A DNA stretch of 47,675 nt, taken from assembly GCA_947366105.1 (NCBI GenBank), contig CANAZK010000004.1:1-47675 (forward strand). The letters are read 5' to 3'. This stretch comes from an uncultured Lachnospiraceae bacterium (GTDB lineage Bacteria > Bacillota > Clostridia > Lachnospirales > Lachnospiraceae). The first letter of the stretch is position 1, and each line of letters opens with the position of its first letter. Below are positions 29,574 through 39,118 of this stretch, piece by piece. The notes beneath the pieces are model-generated. The model saw only the letters and a program-made list of their open reading frames with translations, ran no database searches and was not told the origin of the DNA. Made by a program: the position numbers and the translations under genes.

Positions 29574-29606
29574 AACAGTCCGCTTGTTGTGGACTGTTTT
29601 TTATTT
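29574..29606 (+). terminator. Riboswitch-controlled terminator
   Basis: AACAGTCC (29574-29581) pairs with GGACTGTT (29591-29598), followed by TTTTATTTT. It lies 20 bases after the aptamer, as expected for transcriptional S-box control. Confidence 0.88.
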
Positions 29607-29782
29607 TATAGGAAACTTCGTTTCCTATAAAATAAAAACCCTCCGGGAGGATACGCACTCGCGTGAGCGGAAGCAGTCAGCAAAAGCTGACCACGCTCGG
29701 CGCGCAAAGCGTGCAAGCCCCTCATGAGTGAGGGGATGGGGGAGTTGAAGTGGGCTTGCCCACTTTGTTCCTTTATAGGAAA
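29598..29782. repeat. Hairpin-rich intergenic element with inverted ends
   Basis: It starts with an 18-bp perfect stem (29598-29615 with 29621-29638, loop CTTCG) that overlaps the riboswitch terminator tail. TTTCCTATAAA (29621-29631) and TTTATAGGAAA (29772-29782) are inverted ends of an inner ~160-bp unit. Inside are serial hairpins: CCTCCGGGAGG, CGCACTCGCGTGAGCG, GTCAGC/GCTGAC, CCCCTCATGAGTGAGGGG and GTGGGCTTGCCCAC. It has no coding capacity. It is best explained as a MITE- or REP-like repeat inserted in the metK leader. Confidence 0.6.
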
Positions 29783-29825
29783 TCAGTCCCGGCAGAGAAA
29801 GTACAAAAGGAAAGGAAGAGATACA

Positions 29826-31013
29826 ATGGAAAAACTATTATTTACATCCGAATCAGTAACAGAAGGCCACCCGGATAAAATCTGTGATGCAATTTCCGAT
29901 GCGGTGCTTGACGCATTGATGGCGCAGGACCCTAACAGCCGCGTAGCATGTGAGACGGCAATTACAACCGGACTTGTTCTTGTTATGGGAGAGATTACAA
30001 CGAACGCCTATGTAGATATTCAGAAAATCGTTAGAGAGACAATCAATGAGATTGGATATAACAGAGGCAAATATGGATTTGACGCACATACATGCGGCGT
30101 TATTACGGCGATTGACGAACAGTCAAGCGATATAGCTTTGGGTGTTGATAAGGCATTGGAAGCAAAAGAAAACAGAATGTCTGACGAGGAAATAGAAGCA
30201 ATTGGTGCGGGAGATCAGGGTATGATGTTTGGATATGCTTCTGACGAGACAGAGGAATTGATGCCGTATCCGATTTCACTTGCTCATAAGCTGACACGCC
30301 AGCTTACCAAAGTCCGTAAGGATGGAACGCTTACATATTTGAGACCGGACGGAAAGAGCCAGGTGTCTGTAGAGTATGATGAAAACGGTGTGCCAAAGCG
30401 TCTTGAGGCAGTTGTTCTTTCAACACAGCATGACCCGGAAGCAACACAGGAACAGATTCATGAGGATATTAAAAAATATGTATTTGAGCCGGTTATTCCA
30501 GCAGAGATGGTAGATGAGAATACAAAATTCTTCATTAACCCGACAGGACGTTTTGTAATTGGAGGACCTCACGGCGACAGCGGTGTGACAGGACGTAAAA
30601 TTATTGTAGACAGTTACGGTGGAACGGCTCGTCACGGCGGCGGCGCTTTCTCTGGAAAGGATTGTACAAAGGTGGATCGTTCAGCGGCATATGCAGCGCG
30701 TTATGTTGCCAAGAATATTGTAGCGGCAGGAATTGCAAAGAAATGTGAAATCCAATTATCTTACGCAATCGGTGTTGCACAGCCTACATCAATAATGATT
30801 GATACATTTGGTACAGGAAAGATTTCAGAAGAGAGATTAGTAGATATTGTAAGAGAAAACTTTGACTTAAGACCGGCGGGAATCATTAAAATGTTAGACC
30901 TGCGCCGACCGATTTACAAACAAACGTCAGCATATGGTCACTTTGGAAGAATTGACTTAGACCTTCCATGGGAGAAACTTGATAAAGTCGAAGACTTAAA
31001 GAAGTATTTATAA
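29826..31013 (+). CDS. metK: S-adenosylmethionine synthetase
   Basis: Makes SAM from methionine and ATP; cytoplasmic tetramer. The 395 residues start [19 protein letters not shown], with the ATP-binding GHPDK. The family signatures [12 protein letters not shown] and GGGAFSGKD (P-loop-like) are both present, and [11 protein letters not shown] is near the end. AAAGGAAAGGAAGAG precedes ATG 29826; the longer upstream reading runs into the hairpin element and is rejected. Expression should be under the SAM riboswitch 270 bases upstream. Confidence 0.98.
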   Translation: MEKLLFTSESVTEGHPDKICDAISDAVLDALMAQDPNSRVACETAITTGLVLVMGEITTNAYVDIQKIVRETINEIGYNRGKYGFDAHTCGVITAIDEQSSDIALGVDKALEAKENRMSDEEIEAIGAGDQGMMFGYASDETEELMPYPISLAHKLTRQLTKVRKDGTLTYLRPDGKSQVSVEYDENGVPKRLEAVVLSTQHDPEATQEQIHEDIKKYVFEPVIPAEMVDENTKFFINPTGRFVIGGPHGDSGVTGRKIIVDSYGGTARHGGGAFSGKDCTKVDRSAAYAARYVAKNIVAAGIAKKCEIQLSYAIGVAQPTSIMIDTFGTGKISEERLVDIVRENFDLRPAGIIKMLDLRRPIYKQTSAYGHFGRIDLDLPWEKLDKVEDLKKYL

Positions 31014-31071
31014 ATCATGCAGCGATACGTGGTATAATGATCTGCAGAATAAGAAAAGGGGACTAATGGCC

Positions 31072-32757
31072 ATGAATTTTTCGGAATTACCTTATGAAAG
31101 AGTCAACACAGAAGAAGTGATTCAAAAAATGGAAGCACTCACAGCACAGTTCTATCAGGCAAATACCGCTGAGGAACAGATTGCTCTTATTAAAGAAATG
31201 GATATTATTATTACAGAGCTTTCTTCTATGACGAACCTTGCTTATATACGCAATACAATCGATACAACGGATCAGTTCTATATTGCGGAGAGAGAGTATA
31301 ATGATGAGAAAGCACCATTTATTCAAACAGCTTTCCAAAACTTCCAAAAAGCAATGTACGAATCTAAATTCCGGGACAAATTGGTTGCAGAAATGGGTGA
31401 ATTGGCATTCGACCGCATTGATTTTGCTTTAAAAGGATTTGATCCAAAGATTACAGAGCTTGTACAGGCGGAGAAAAAGCTGGAAGCCTCCTATCAAAAA
31501 ATCATGGGAACGGCACAGATTCCCTTTGATGGCAAAATCTTAAATGTGGCACAGATTGGAAAATATCTCCAAAACCACAACCGGACAATCAGAAAAAGCG
31601 CTTATGAGGCTCTCGGAACATTTTACGATTCTAAACAGGAGGAACTGGACAGTATTTATGACCAGCTTGTTAAAAACCGTACCGAACAGGCGAAAATGCT
31701 TGGATATAATGATTTTGTAGAACTAGCCTATATTAGACAGGAAAGATGCTATGATAAAAAAGCCGTACAGAATTTCCGCCGCCAGGTAGTAGAAGATCTT
31801 GTTCCGGTAGTTGTAAATCTTCGCAGAGAGCAGGCAAAACGTATCGGTGTCGAATCTCTAACTTATTATGATGATACCTATAAATTTGCCGATGGCAACC
31901 CGATGCCGAAAGGAACACCGGATGAACTTTTATCTGCCGCAAAGAAAATGTACACAGAACTTTCACCGCAGACTGCTGAATTCATTGATTTTATGATGGA
32001 AAATGACTTGTTTGACGTAGTCGCAAAGCCTGGTAAAACAACCGGTGGTTACTGCCACTCTATTCCAAAATATAAGATGCCGTTTATCTTCTCAAACTTT
32101 AACGGTACTTCAGGAGATGTGGATGTGCTTACACATGAAGCAGGACATGCTTATGCCTGCTACCGTGCATCAAGAGAGATTCCTTATATGTCTGCGGAAT
32201 CTCCTACTATGGAAGGCTGTGAGACACACTCTATGTCCATGGAATTTTTCACTGCACCGTGGTTCCATTTGTTCTTCCATGAAGAGACAGCCAAGTATGA
32301 ATATTTTCATTTAGAGGGGACGCTGGATTTCATACCGTATGGCTGTATGGTTGACCATTTCCAGGAAATCGTCTACTCCAACCCGGATATGACGCCAAAA
32401 GAGCGTAATCAGGCATGGCTTGAACTGGACAAAATGTACCGTCCGTACCTGGATACCGCAGGACTTCCTTGCTACTCAAGAGGCGCAGGCTGGCAAAGAC
32501 AGCTCCATATTTATACCTGTCCGTTTTATTATATCGACTACTGTCTTGCACAGACGGTAGCGCTCCAATTTTTCATGGAGATTCAAAAGGATTGGGATGC
32601 GGCCTGGGAAAAATATAATGCCTTTGTGGGAAATGCCGGAACAAAGACATTTTTAAATCTCTTAAAAGACGCGCGCCTTATGTCGCCGATGGAAGATGGT
32701 TGCTTGAAGCAGATTGCTGAGGCCGTATGCCGGTGGATGAACGAGCATAGTTTATAG
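31072..32757 (+). CDS. M3 family oligoendopeptidase
   Basis: Zinc metallopeptidase that cuts medium-length peptides, without a signal peptide and so cytoplasmic. The 561 residues carry the HExxH zinc site as LTHEAGHAYA (H355), with the third ligand Glu in ESPTMEGCETHSMSMEF. The C-terminus has the substrate-side motif GAGWQRQLHIY. ATG 31072 is chosen because AAAAGGGGA is about ten bases upstream; ATG 31066 is too close. It resembles PepF and lies near a peptide-type importer, so it may finish degradation of imported peptides. TATAAT at 31033-31038 suggests its own promoter. Confidence 0.93.
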   Translation: MNFSELPYERVNTEEVIQKMEALTAQFYQANTAEEQIALIKEMDIIITELSSMTNLAYIRNTIDTTDQFYIAEREYNDEKAPFIQTAFQNFQKAMYESKFRDKLVAEMGELAFDRIDFALKGFDPKITELVQAEKKLEASYQKIMGTAQIPFDGKILNVAQIGKYLQNHNRTIRKSAYEALGTFYDSKQEELDSIYDQLVKNRTEQAKMLGYNDFVELAYIRQERCYDKKAVQNFRRQVVEDLVPVVVNLRREQAKRIGVESLTYYDDTYKFADGNPMPKGTPDELLSAAKKMYTELSPQTAEFIDFMMENDLFDVVAKPGKTTGGYCHSIPKYKMPFIFSNFNGTSGDVDVLTHEAGHAYACYRASREIPYMSAESPTMEGCETHSMSMEFFTAPWFHLFFHEETAKYEYFHLEGTLDFIPYGCMVDHFQEIVYSNPDMTPKERNQAWLELDKMYRPYLDTAGLPCYSRGAGWQRQLHIYTCPFYYIDYCLAQTVALQFFMEIQKDWDAAWEKYNAFVGNAGTKTFLNLLKDARLMSPMEDGCLKQIAEAVCRWMNEHSL

Positions 32758-32764
32758 AGACAAG

Positions 32765-32816
32765 AATATCCCGTGGAATTTTGTGCCTTACGGCACGAAA
32801 TCCTCGGGATATTTTT
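32765..32816 (+). terminator. Terminator after the oligoendopeptidase gene
   Basis: AATATCCCG (32765-32773) pairs with CGGGATATT (32805-32813), with an inner GTGCC/GGCAC stem and T-rich tails. Confidence 0.85.
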
Positions 32817-32921
32817 ACTTTTTTTATATTATTTTTATAATTGTTTATGCTCCGTTTCGTGTAGAGGTTTTGCGGACATGGTATAATATACAAAAAGTGT
32901 ATTCCAAAGGAGCGATACCGT

Positions 32922-34415
32922 TTGAAATTAAAGACGAGATTAATTATTGCATTCATAACAGTCAGTGTTTTACCTATTTTACTGACTTGCGTTATTCTGT
33001 TCGGAATGGGAAAATACCAGATTCATGCAATAGAGAAAAATTATGGAATTTCGGGAACAACATATAAGAGCTTTTCAAATTCCATTCAGGTTATGAATAG
33101 TTTGACTGAAAAATTTTATCATGTGCTGAGAGATATTTCGCTGGAGGAGCCGGAACGGCTGGAGGATGTAGCTTATTTGGAGGAAGTGAATGAAGCTCTG
33201 CGGAACAAGAGCTCTTACCTGCTTGTGAGGAAAGACGATAAGATTATTTACATCGGCGGTGAGACGGACAAGGCAAAGACGCTTATTTCCCAGCTGCCGG
33301 AGTATGAGGAGTATGATTCTGCTTCGGAGAACGGGGTATATTATGGAAATGCCCAGTCTCTCGTGAAACAATTGGATTTTGAGTACGCGGAGAACGTTCC
33401 GGGCAGTGTGTTTATTGTTACTGATGTAAGCGACGTGATACCGGAAGTAAGGCAGCTGGTTTCCGATGCGGTGCTTGCAGTTGTGATTATACTGGTTGTT
33501 ACGGCGGCTCTTTTAATTTTTTGGATATATAAAGGGGTGACCTGCCCGCTTGTGAAAATGCAGAAAGCAGCGCAGAGTATTAAAGAGGGAAATTTGGATT
33601 TTGAGGTAGAAGCGAAGACGGATGACGAGCTTGGACAGCTGTGTAAGGATTTTGAAGACATGAGAAGACGCCTTAAGGTGAATGCAGAAGAGAAGCTTGC
33701 GTATGATAAGGAGAGTAAGGAGCTTATCAGCAATATTTCCCATGATTTGAAAACGCCTGTGACGGCAATTAAAGGCTATGCGGAAGGGATTATGGACGGA
33801 GTGGCGGATACGCCTGAGAAGATGGATAAATATATCAGGACAATTTACAGCAAAGCCACAGAAATGGATCGCCTTATTAATGAGCTGACGCTGTATTCCA
33901 AGATAGATACTAATCGTATTCCGTATAACTTTAATACGATTCCGGTGGGAGCATATTTCGATGATTGTGCAGAGGATTTGTCATTGGAGCTGGAAGCGAA
34001 GGGCGTGGAGTTTGGGTATTCCAATTATGTGGAGGGCGAACAGAAAATCATTGCGGATGCGGAGCAGATGAAGCGTGTGATTAATAATATAGTCAATAAT
34101 TCCCTGAAATATATGGACAGGAAGTATGGAAGGATTAATCTGCGGGTAAAAGATGTGGGAGACTTTATCCAAGTAGAGCTGGAAGACAATGGAAAAGGAA
34201 TTGCGGCGAAAGATTTGCCTAATATTTTCGACCGCTTTTACCGTACGGACGCCTCAAGGAATTCCTCCAAGGGCGGCAGCGGGATAGGACTTTCTATTGT
34301 GAAAAAGATTGTGGAAGAGCATGGCGGAAAAATATGGGCGACAAGTAAAGAAGGCACGGGTACGGTTATGTGCTTTGTAATTAGAAAATATCAGGAGGTA
34401 CCGGCAAATGAATAG
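32922..34415 (+). CDS. Two-component sensor histidine kinase
   Basis: A 497-residue membrane kinase. TM1 is about 7-29, an extracellular sensor domain of ~150 residues follows, TM2 is about 182-203, HAMP is about 204-258, and the HisKA H-box is SNISHDLKTPVTAI (H274). The ATPase domain has the N-box NNIVNNSLKYMD, the G1 box DNGKGI and the G2 box GGSGIGLSIVKKIVEEHGG. The start is TTG 32922, with AAAGGAG nine bases upstream. It overlaps the response regulator by eight bases and thus forms a pair. The adjoining potassium transporter genes suggest, but do not show, an osmotic or ionic signal. Confidence 0.93.
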   Translation: MKLKTRLIIAFITVSVLPILLTCVILFGMGKYQIHAIEKNYGISGTTYKSFSNSIQVMNSLTEKFYHVLRDISLEEPERLEDVAYLEEVNEALRNKSSYLLVRKDDKIIYIGGETDKAKTLISQLPEYEEYDSASENGVYYGNAQSLVKQLDFEYAENVPGSVFIVTDVSDVIPEVRQLVSDAVLAVVIILVVTAALLIFWIYKGVTCPLVKMQKAAQSIKEGNLDFEVEAKTDDELGQLCKDFEDMRRRLKVNAEEKLAYDKESKELISNISHDLKTPVTAIKGYAEGIMDGVADTPEKMDKYIRTIYSKATEMDRLINELTLYSKIDTNRIPYNFNTIPVGAYFDDCAEDLSLELEAKGVEFGYSNYVEGEQKIIADAEQMKRVINNIVNNSLKYMDRKYGRINLRVKDVGDFIQVELEDNGKGIAAKDLPNIFDRFYRTDASRNSSKGGSGIGLSIVKKIVEEHGGKIWATSKEGTGTVMCFVIRKYQEVPANE

Positions 34416-35097
34416 AATATTAATTGTAGAGGATGAAGAGGCAATCGCTGATTTGGAGAAGGATTATTTGGAACTCAGCGGGTTTAAGGTAGAGGTGGCT
34501 AATGACGGCGAGGCAGGACTTTTAAAAGCATTGACCGAGGATTATAATTTGGTTATTTTAGATTTGATGCTTCCGGGGGTAGACGGTTTTGAAATCTGCC
34601 GCAAGGTCAGGGATGAAAAAAACACACCGATTATTATGGTATCTGCAAAGAAAGATGATATTGACAAAATCAGAGGTCTTGGACTTGGAGCGGACGATTA
34701 TATAACAAAGCCGTTCAGCCCAAGTGAACTTGTTGCCAGGGTAAAGGCGCATTTGGCAAGGTATGAGAGATTAATTGGAAGTACGGTGGAAGAGAATAAG
34801 GTTATTGAAATACGTGGACTTAAGATTGACACAACTGCGAGAAGGGTTTGGGTTAATGACGAGGAGAAGACATTTACAACGAAGGAGTTTGACCTTCTTA
34901 CATTCCTTGCAAGTCATCCGAACCATGTGTATACAAAAGATGAACTGTTCAGCGAAATATGGGATATGGAATCTATCGGTGATATTGCGACAGTAACCGT
35001 CCATATTAAAAAAATTCGGGAGAAGGTGGAATTTGATACTTCTAAGCCCCAGTATATTGAGACGATATGGGGGGTTGGCTACCGTTTTAAGATGTAG
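34408..35097 (+). CDS. OmpR/PhoB-type response regulator
   Basis: A 229-residue regulator. The receiver domain has the acidic pair in VEDEEAIADLE, the phosphorylated Asp in LVILDLMLPGVDG (D52), Thr/Ser in MVSAKK and Lys in ITKPFSP (K101). The C-terminal winged helix ends with YTKDELFSEIW and ATVTVHIKKIREKVE, then IETIWGVGYRFKM. It is translated from an ATG overlapping the kinase stop. Its targets are unknown; the potassium-uptake genes 50 bases downstream are candidates. Confidence 0.95.
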   Translation: MNRILIVEDEEAIADLEKDYLELSGFKVEVANDGEAGLLKALTEDYNLVILDLMLPGVDGFEICRKVRDEKNTPIIMVSAKKDDIDKIRGLGLGADDYITKPFSPSELVARVKAHLARYERLIGSTVEENKVIEIRGLKIDTTARRVWVNDEEKTFTTKEFDLLTFLASHPNHVYTKDELFSEIWDMESIGDIATVTVHIKKIREKVEFDTSKPQYIETIWGVGYRFKM

Positions 35098-35148
35098 TAT
35101 ACTATATAGATAGAAATTACTGAATAAAGCAGATAGTGAGGACAGCTT

Positions 35149-36522
35149 GTGAAGGAAAACAAAAAGAGATTAAAGATTAGTACGATGCAGATCATTGCAG
35201 GGGGATTTCTAGGCGCCATCCTTTTAGGTGGTGTCTTATTGTATCTGCCGGTATGTAACAAGGAGCCGATACATTTTGTGGATGCCTTGTTCACATCGGC
35301 TACGTCTGTATGCGTAACCGGACTTGTGACGGTTGTGCCGGCGGCACAGTTTACCATTTTGGGGAAGATAATTCTGCTCATTCTGATACAGATTGGCGGA
35401 CTTGGTGTGATTGCATGTGCGTTTTCATTTTTCCTAATTCTAAAGAAAAAGATTACATTAAGAGAGCGCATTATGATTCGGGAAACCTATAATATGGATA
35501 CGCTGGGAGGCATGGTAAAGTTTTTGATTAAGATTATTAAGGGGACGTTTTTGGCGGAGGCGGCGGGAGCCTTGTTGTTTGCCGTACAGTTTATACCGGA
35601 ATACGGATTTGTTAAGGGAATCTGCTATGCGGTATTTCATGCCGTATCCGCATTCTGTAATGCCGGAATTGATATTCTCGGTGACAGCAGCTTTATTAAG
35701 TATGCGACGAATCCTCTTATCAACGCCACAGCTATCTGCCTGATTGTGGTAAGCGGCATAGGCTTTACGGTTTGGGGAGATGTTGGGGAAAACCTGAAGA
35801 AAGTGAGAAGAGGAGAGCTGCATGGAAGTAGAATGTTTATGAAGCTGTCATTACATTCTAAGATAGCCATTACAATGACTGTGATTCTAATTGTCGGCGG
35901 AACGCTGAGTTTCTTTTTATTAGAATATGCTAACCCTGAAACTTTCGGCGGCATGAGCTGGGGAGAGAAATTAATGGCGGCGGCATTCCACTCAGTTTCG
36001 ACGAGAACCGCCGGATTTGCAACGGTTTCTCAGGCAGGGCTTACAAACGGCTCTAAATTTATAACCTGTCTTCTGATGTTTATCGGAGGTTCTCCGGCAG
36101 GCACGGCAGGCGGGATTAAGACGACGACAATCGCGATGCTTGTTCTGACGTGTATCGCGGTATTGAAAGGCAAGCGTGACACGGAGTGCTTCGGACGGCG
36201 TATTTCAGCTGAGAATGTCAGAACAGGACTTATGGTGGTTATGCTTGCGTTTGGGTTTCTGATGACGGGAACGGTGATAGTCTCTGTGCTGGAGCCGGGG
36301 ATTAATTTTTTGAATGTATTATATGAAACCACGTCGGCTATTGCCACGGTAGGCTTAAGCGCGGATGTTACGCCTAATCTTGGAACGGCAAGTAAGTGCG
36401 TTATTATAGCAATGATGTATATCGGCAGAATCGGACCTGTCACGATGGCGCTTGTATTTGAAAGGGGTCATTCAAAAGACAGGGTGCGGGTATTGCCGGA
36501 GAAGCGGATATTAGTAGGATAG
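35149..36522 (+). CDS. Potassium uptake channel subunit, KtrB/TrkH family
   Basis: A 457-residue membrane protein of the SKT potassium transporter family. The four pore loops are visible: TSVCVTGL, SAFCNAGID, STRTAGFAT and ATVGLSADV, each with the filter Gly. Eight to ten hydrophobic helices surround them. Its size is closer to KtrB than to the longer TrkH. It starts at GTG 35149. The cytoplasmic RCK partner follows 15 bases later. KtrB-type uptake is usually Na+-dependent, which fits the sodium-type ATP synthase in this window. Confidence 0.92.
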   Translation: MKENKKRLKISTMQIIAGGFLGAILLGGVLLYLPVCNKEPIHFVDALFTSATSVCVTGLVTVVPAAQFTILGKIILLILIQIGGLGVIACAFSFFLILKKKITLRERIMIRETYNMDTLGGMVKFLIKIIKGTFLAEAAGALLFAVQFIPEYGFVKGICYAVFHAVSAFCNAGIDILGDSSFIKYATNPLINATAICLIVVSGIGFTVWGDVGENLKKVRRGELHGSRMFMKLSLHSKIAITMTVILIVGGTLSFFLLEYANPETFGGMSWGEKLMAAAFHSVSTRTAGFATVSQAGLTNGSKFITCLLMFIGGSPAGTAGGIKTTTIAMLVLTCIAVLKGKRDTECFGRRISAENVRTGLMVVMLAFGFLMTGTVIVSVLEPGINFLNVLYETTSAIATVGLSADVTPNLGTASKCVIIAMMYIGRIGPVTMALVFERGHSKDRVRVLPEKRILVG

Positions 36523-36537
36523 GAGACGGTATGAAAT

Positions 36538-37188
36538 ATGGGAAAACAATATGCGGTATTTGGATTAGGGACGTTTGGAAGAAGTGTGGCGCTGGCGTTG
36601 GAACGGCTGGGCTGCGAAGTACTTGCAGTAGATAAATCACTGGAAAAGGTTCAGGACATTTCCGAGTATGTATCTTATGCCATGAGTGCGGATATAGAAG
36701 ACTCTGAGGTGATGGACACAATCGGGGCGCGTAATATGGACGGGGCAATTATCGCCTTGTCTGAAAATCTGGAAGCAAGCATCATGGCAACCATTATGGC
36801 GAAGGAAGCGGGAATTCCGCATGTAGTTGTGAAGGCGCATACAGAGCTTCAGGGCAGAGTTTTGGAGAAAGTGGGAGCTGATTTGATTGTATATCCTGAA
36901 ATTGAGATGGGAGATAAGATTGCGAGAGGACTTGTTGCAACAAATTTTGCAGAATGGATAGAGTTATCTCCGGAATTCAGTCTTGTGGAGTGTAAAATAC
37001 CCGAAAAGTGGGTGGGGAAGACTCTTATTGAACTGAATCTCAGGGAAAAGAGAGGGATTAACGTGGTTGGCGTGATCCAGGATGGAAATGTAAATATTTC
37101 TTATAATCCATCACTTCCATTGCCGGGGGATGCGATTGTCATTCTGTTTGGTTCAAATGATGTACTGGAGAAGTTGAAAGGAAGGTAA
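36538..37188 (+). CDS. Potassium uptake regulatory subunit, KtrA/TrkA (RCK) family
   Basis: A 216-residue cytoplasmic gating ring subunit. The RCK_N Rossmann domain starts MGKQYAVFGLGTFGRS (GxGxxG), with acidic AVDKS at the end of the second strand, which binds nucleotide. The RCK_C domain is about 135-215, ending PGDAIVILFGSNDVLEKL. Having one RCK_N and one RCK_C domain matches KtrA rather than double-domain TrkA. It is probably cotranscribed with the channel gene. Confidence 0.93.
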   Translation: MGKQYAVFGLGTFGRSVALALERLGCEVLAVDKSLEKVQDISEYVSYAMSADIEDSEVMDTIGARNMDGAIIALSENLEASIMATIMAKEAGIPHVVVKAHTELQGRVLEKVGADLIVYPEIEMGDKIARGLVATNFAEWIELSPEFSLVECKIPEKWVGKTLIELNLREKRGINVVGVIQDGNVNISYNPSLPLPGDAIVILFGSNDVLEKLKGR

Positions 37189-37195
37189 AATACCT

Positions 37196-37969
37196 ATGAT
37201 AACAAGCACGTCGAACCCACAGGTGAAAGAACTGGTGCATCTTCAGAAGAAGAGCAAGGTAAGAAACGAGAGAAATGTTTTTATAGTAGAAGGCATAAAA
37301 ATGTTTCTTGAGGCTCCCAAAGCCCGTGTTGAAAAAATTTATATGGCGGAATCTCTATATAATAAGAAGAAACATGAATTAGTGCTTGATGGTCTTAAGA
37401 CGGAGGTGGTGTCGGACAAAGTATTTTCATATATGGCTGATACGAAAACACCCCAAGGAATTCTCTGCATTGTAAGGCAGAGTGAAACGACAGTGGAGCA
37501 TATGCTGGAGCAGGAAAATCCGTTTTTAATGATATTGGATAATCTGCAGGATCCGGGCAACCTTGGGACGATTATAAGAACGGCCGAGGGCGCGGGGGCT
37601 ACGGGCATTATTATGAGTAAAAATACAGTGGATATTTATAATCCTAAAACAATCCGGTCTACGATGGGTTCTGTATACCGGATGCCCTTTGCGTATGAAG
37701 AAGATATGACCGGTTTGTTGGACAAACTGCGTCAAAAGGGCATTCGGACGTATGCTGCCCATCTTGAAGGGAAAACATATTATGACGAAGAAAACTACCG
37801 CGCCGGATGTGCGTTTCTCGTCGGCAACGAGGGCAGCGGACTTCGCCGGGAAGTTGCCGACAAGGCGGATGTCTGGGTGAAAATCCCAATGCACGGTCAA
37901 GTGGAATCGTTGAATGCGGCTGTTGCGTCTTCGATTTTAATGTTTGAAGTATGCCGCCAAAGAAGGTAA
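37196..37969 (+). CDS. TrmH/SpoU family RNA 2'-O-methyltransferase
   Basis: A 257-residue SPOUT-fold enzyme. The N-terminal ~95 residues are the substrate-binding domain (HLQKKSKVRNERNVFIVEG). The SPOUT motifs are LDNLQDPGNLGTIIRTAEG, FLVGNEGSGL and IPMHGQVESLNAAVASSILM. It resembles the RlmB/TsnR-like group that methylates 23S rRNA, but the target base cannot be read. An AAGGAAGG site overlaps the end of the RCK gene, so it may be in the same operon. Confidence 0.9.
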   Translation: MITSTSNPQVKELVHLQKKSKVRNERNVFIVEGIKMFLEAPKARVEKIYMAESLYNKKKHELVLDGLKTEVVSDKVFSYMADTKTPQGILCIVRQSETTVEHMLEQENPFLMILDNLQDPGNLGTIIRTAEGAGATGIIMSKNTVDIYNPKTIRSTMGSVYRMPFAYEEDMTGLLDKLRQKGIRTYAAHLEGKTYYDEENYRAGCAFLVGNEGSGLRREVADKADVWVKIPMHGQVESLNAAVASSILMFEVCRQRR

Positions 37970-38076
37970 TGAATTTCATTAGATTTTCATCAGCCCCGGT
38001 TCTTTTCCTTGTAAAAAAATAGAATGTATAGTAAACTTAGTAGGTAGAGATATTATAATATACAAGGAGGGATTCT

Positions 38077-39018
38077 ATGTTTTCAATTGGGGGAATTTTA
38101 GGAGCTTTAGTAATTGCAGTATTTGTAATTTTCATTATACTGTTGATTTCCTGCATCAAAATTGTTCCGCAGGCGCAGGCGCTGGTTGTGGAGAGGCTTG
38201 GGGCTTACCGTGTTACATGGAGCGTTGGTCTTCATTTTAAATGGCCTATTATCGAGCGTGTGGCAAGAAGAGTGGACTTGAAGGAACAGGTTGTAGATTT
38301 TGCGCCGCAGCCGGTGATTACAAAAGACAACGTAACGATGAGAATAGATACGGTTGTATTTTACCAAATTACGGATCCGAAGATGTTCTGTTACGGTGTT
38401 GCCAATCCGATTATGGCAATTGAGAATTTGACGGCGACTACGCTTCGTAATATTATCGGTGATTTGGAATTAGACCAGACTCTTACGTCAAGAGAGACTA
38501 TCAACACAAAGATGAGGGCATCGCTTGATGTTGCAACAGACCCGTGGGGTATCAAAGTAAACCGTGTAGAGCTTAAGAATATTATTCCGCCGGCGGCGAT
38601 TCAGGATGCGATGGAGAAGCAGATGAAAGCAGAGCGTGAGAGACGTGAAGCAATCCTGCGTGCGGAAGGTGAGAAAAAATCCACTATCCTTGTTGCGGAA
38701 GGTAATAAAGAATCAGCCATCCTTGACGCAGAAGCTGAGAAGCAGGCGGCAATTCTCAGAGCTGAGGCACAGAAAGAAGCTATGATTCGACAGGCAGAAG
38801 GTGAGGCGGAAGCGATTCTTAAAGTGCAGCAGGCGAATGCGGATGGTATTCGTTTCCTTAAGGAAGCGGGCGCCGACGAGGCAGTTCTTACAATGAAGAG
38901 TTTGGAAGCATTTGAGAAGGCTGCCGACGGCAAGGCTACCAAGATTATTATCCCTTCAGAGATTCAGAGTATTGCAGGTTTGGTAAAGTCACTTGCAGAG
39001 GTGGGTAAGGAAAACTAA
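38077..39018 (+). CDS. SPFH/Band 7 (stomatin-like) membrane protein
   Basis: A 313-residue protein with one N-terminal membrane helix (about 6-27) and the SPFH domain (about 30-180; IKIVPQAQALVVERLGAYRV). A long Ala/Glu/Lys coiled coil built of AEGEKK/AEAEKQ-like repeats follows (about 185-260). These proteins form oligomeric rings that scaffold membrane microdomains or control proteases. No NfeD partner is adjacent, although such a pairing is common. AAGGAGG precedes ATG 38077, and TATAAT at 38054-38059 suggests a promoter in the gap after the methyltransferase. Confidence 0.92.
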   Translation: MFSIGGILGALVIAVFVIFIILLISCIKIVPQAQALVVERLGAYRVTWSVGLHFKWPIIERVARRVDLKEQVVDFAPQPVITKDNVTMRIDTVVFYQITDPKMFCYGVANPIMAIENLTATTLRNIIGDLELDQTLTSRETINTKMRASLDVATDPWGIKVNRVELKNIIPPAAIQDAMEKQMKAERERREAILRAEGEKKSTILVAEGNKESAILDAEAEKQAAILRAEAQKEAMIRQAEGEAEAILKVQQANADGIRFLKEAGADEAVLTMKSLEAFEKAADGKATKIIIPSEIQSIAGLVKSLAEVGKEN

Positions 39019-39118
39019 ACATATAGAATTGTACAGGGGGTATGTGGATGACATACTCCCTTTATATTATGTTGTCGAGTTATTTTCGTCTCAAAATTAT
39101 AAGAAAGGAGAGCAGATT

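Noticed and set aside
29724-29825. N-terminal extension of metK by 34 residues
   Set aside because: It would translate part of the hairpin element, has no ribosome site, and the standard MetK start is at 29826 with a strong site.
38601-38942. Minus-strand frame opposite the SPFH gene
   Set aside because: Ser/Ala-rich shadow of the Ala/Glu coiled-coil repeat, without a ribosome site.
38993-39118. Earlier start for the patatin-OTC gene
   Set aside because: It overlaps the SPFH gene and adds a non-family segment; ATG 39119 has AAAGGAG well placed.
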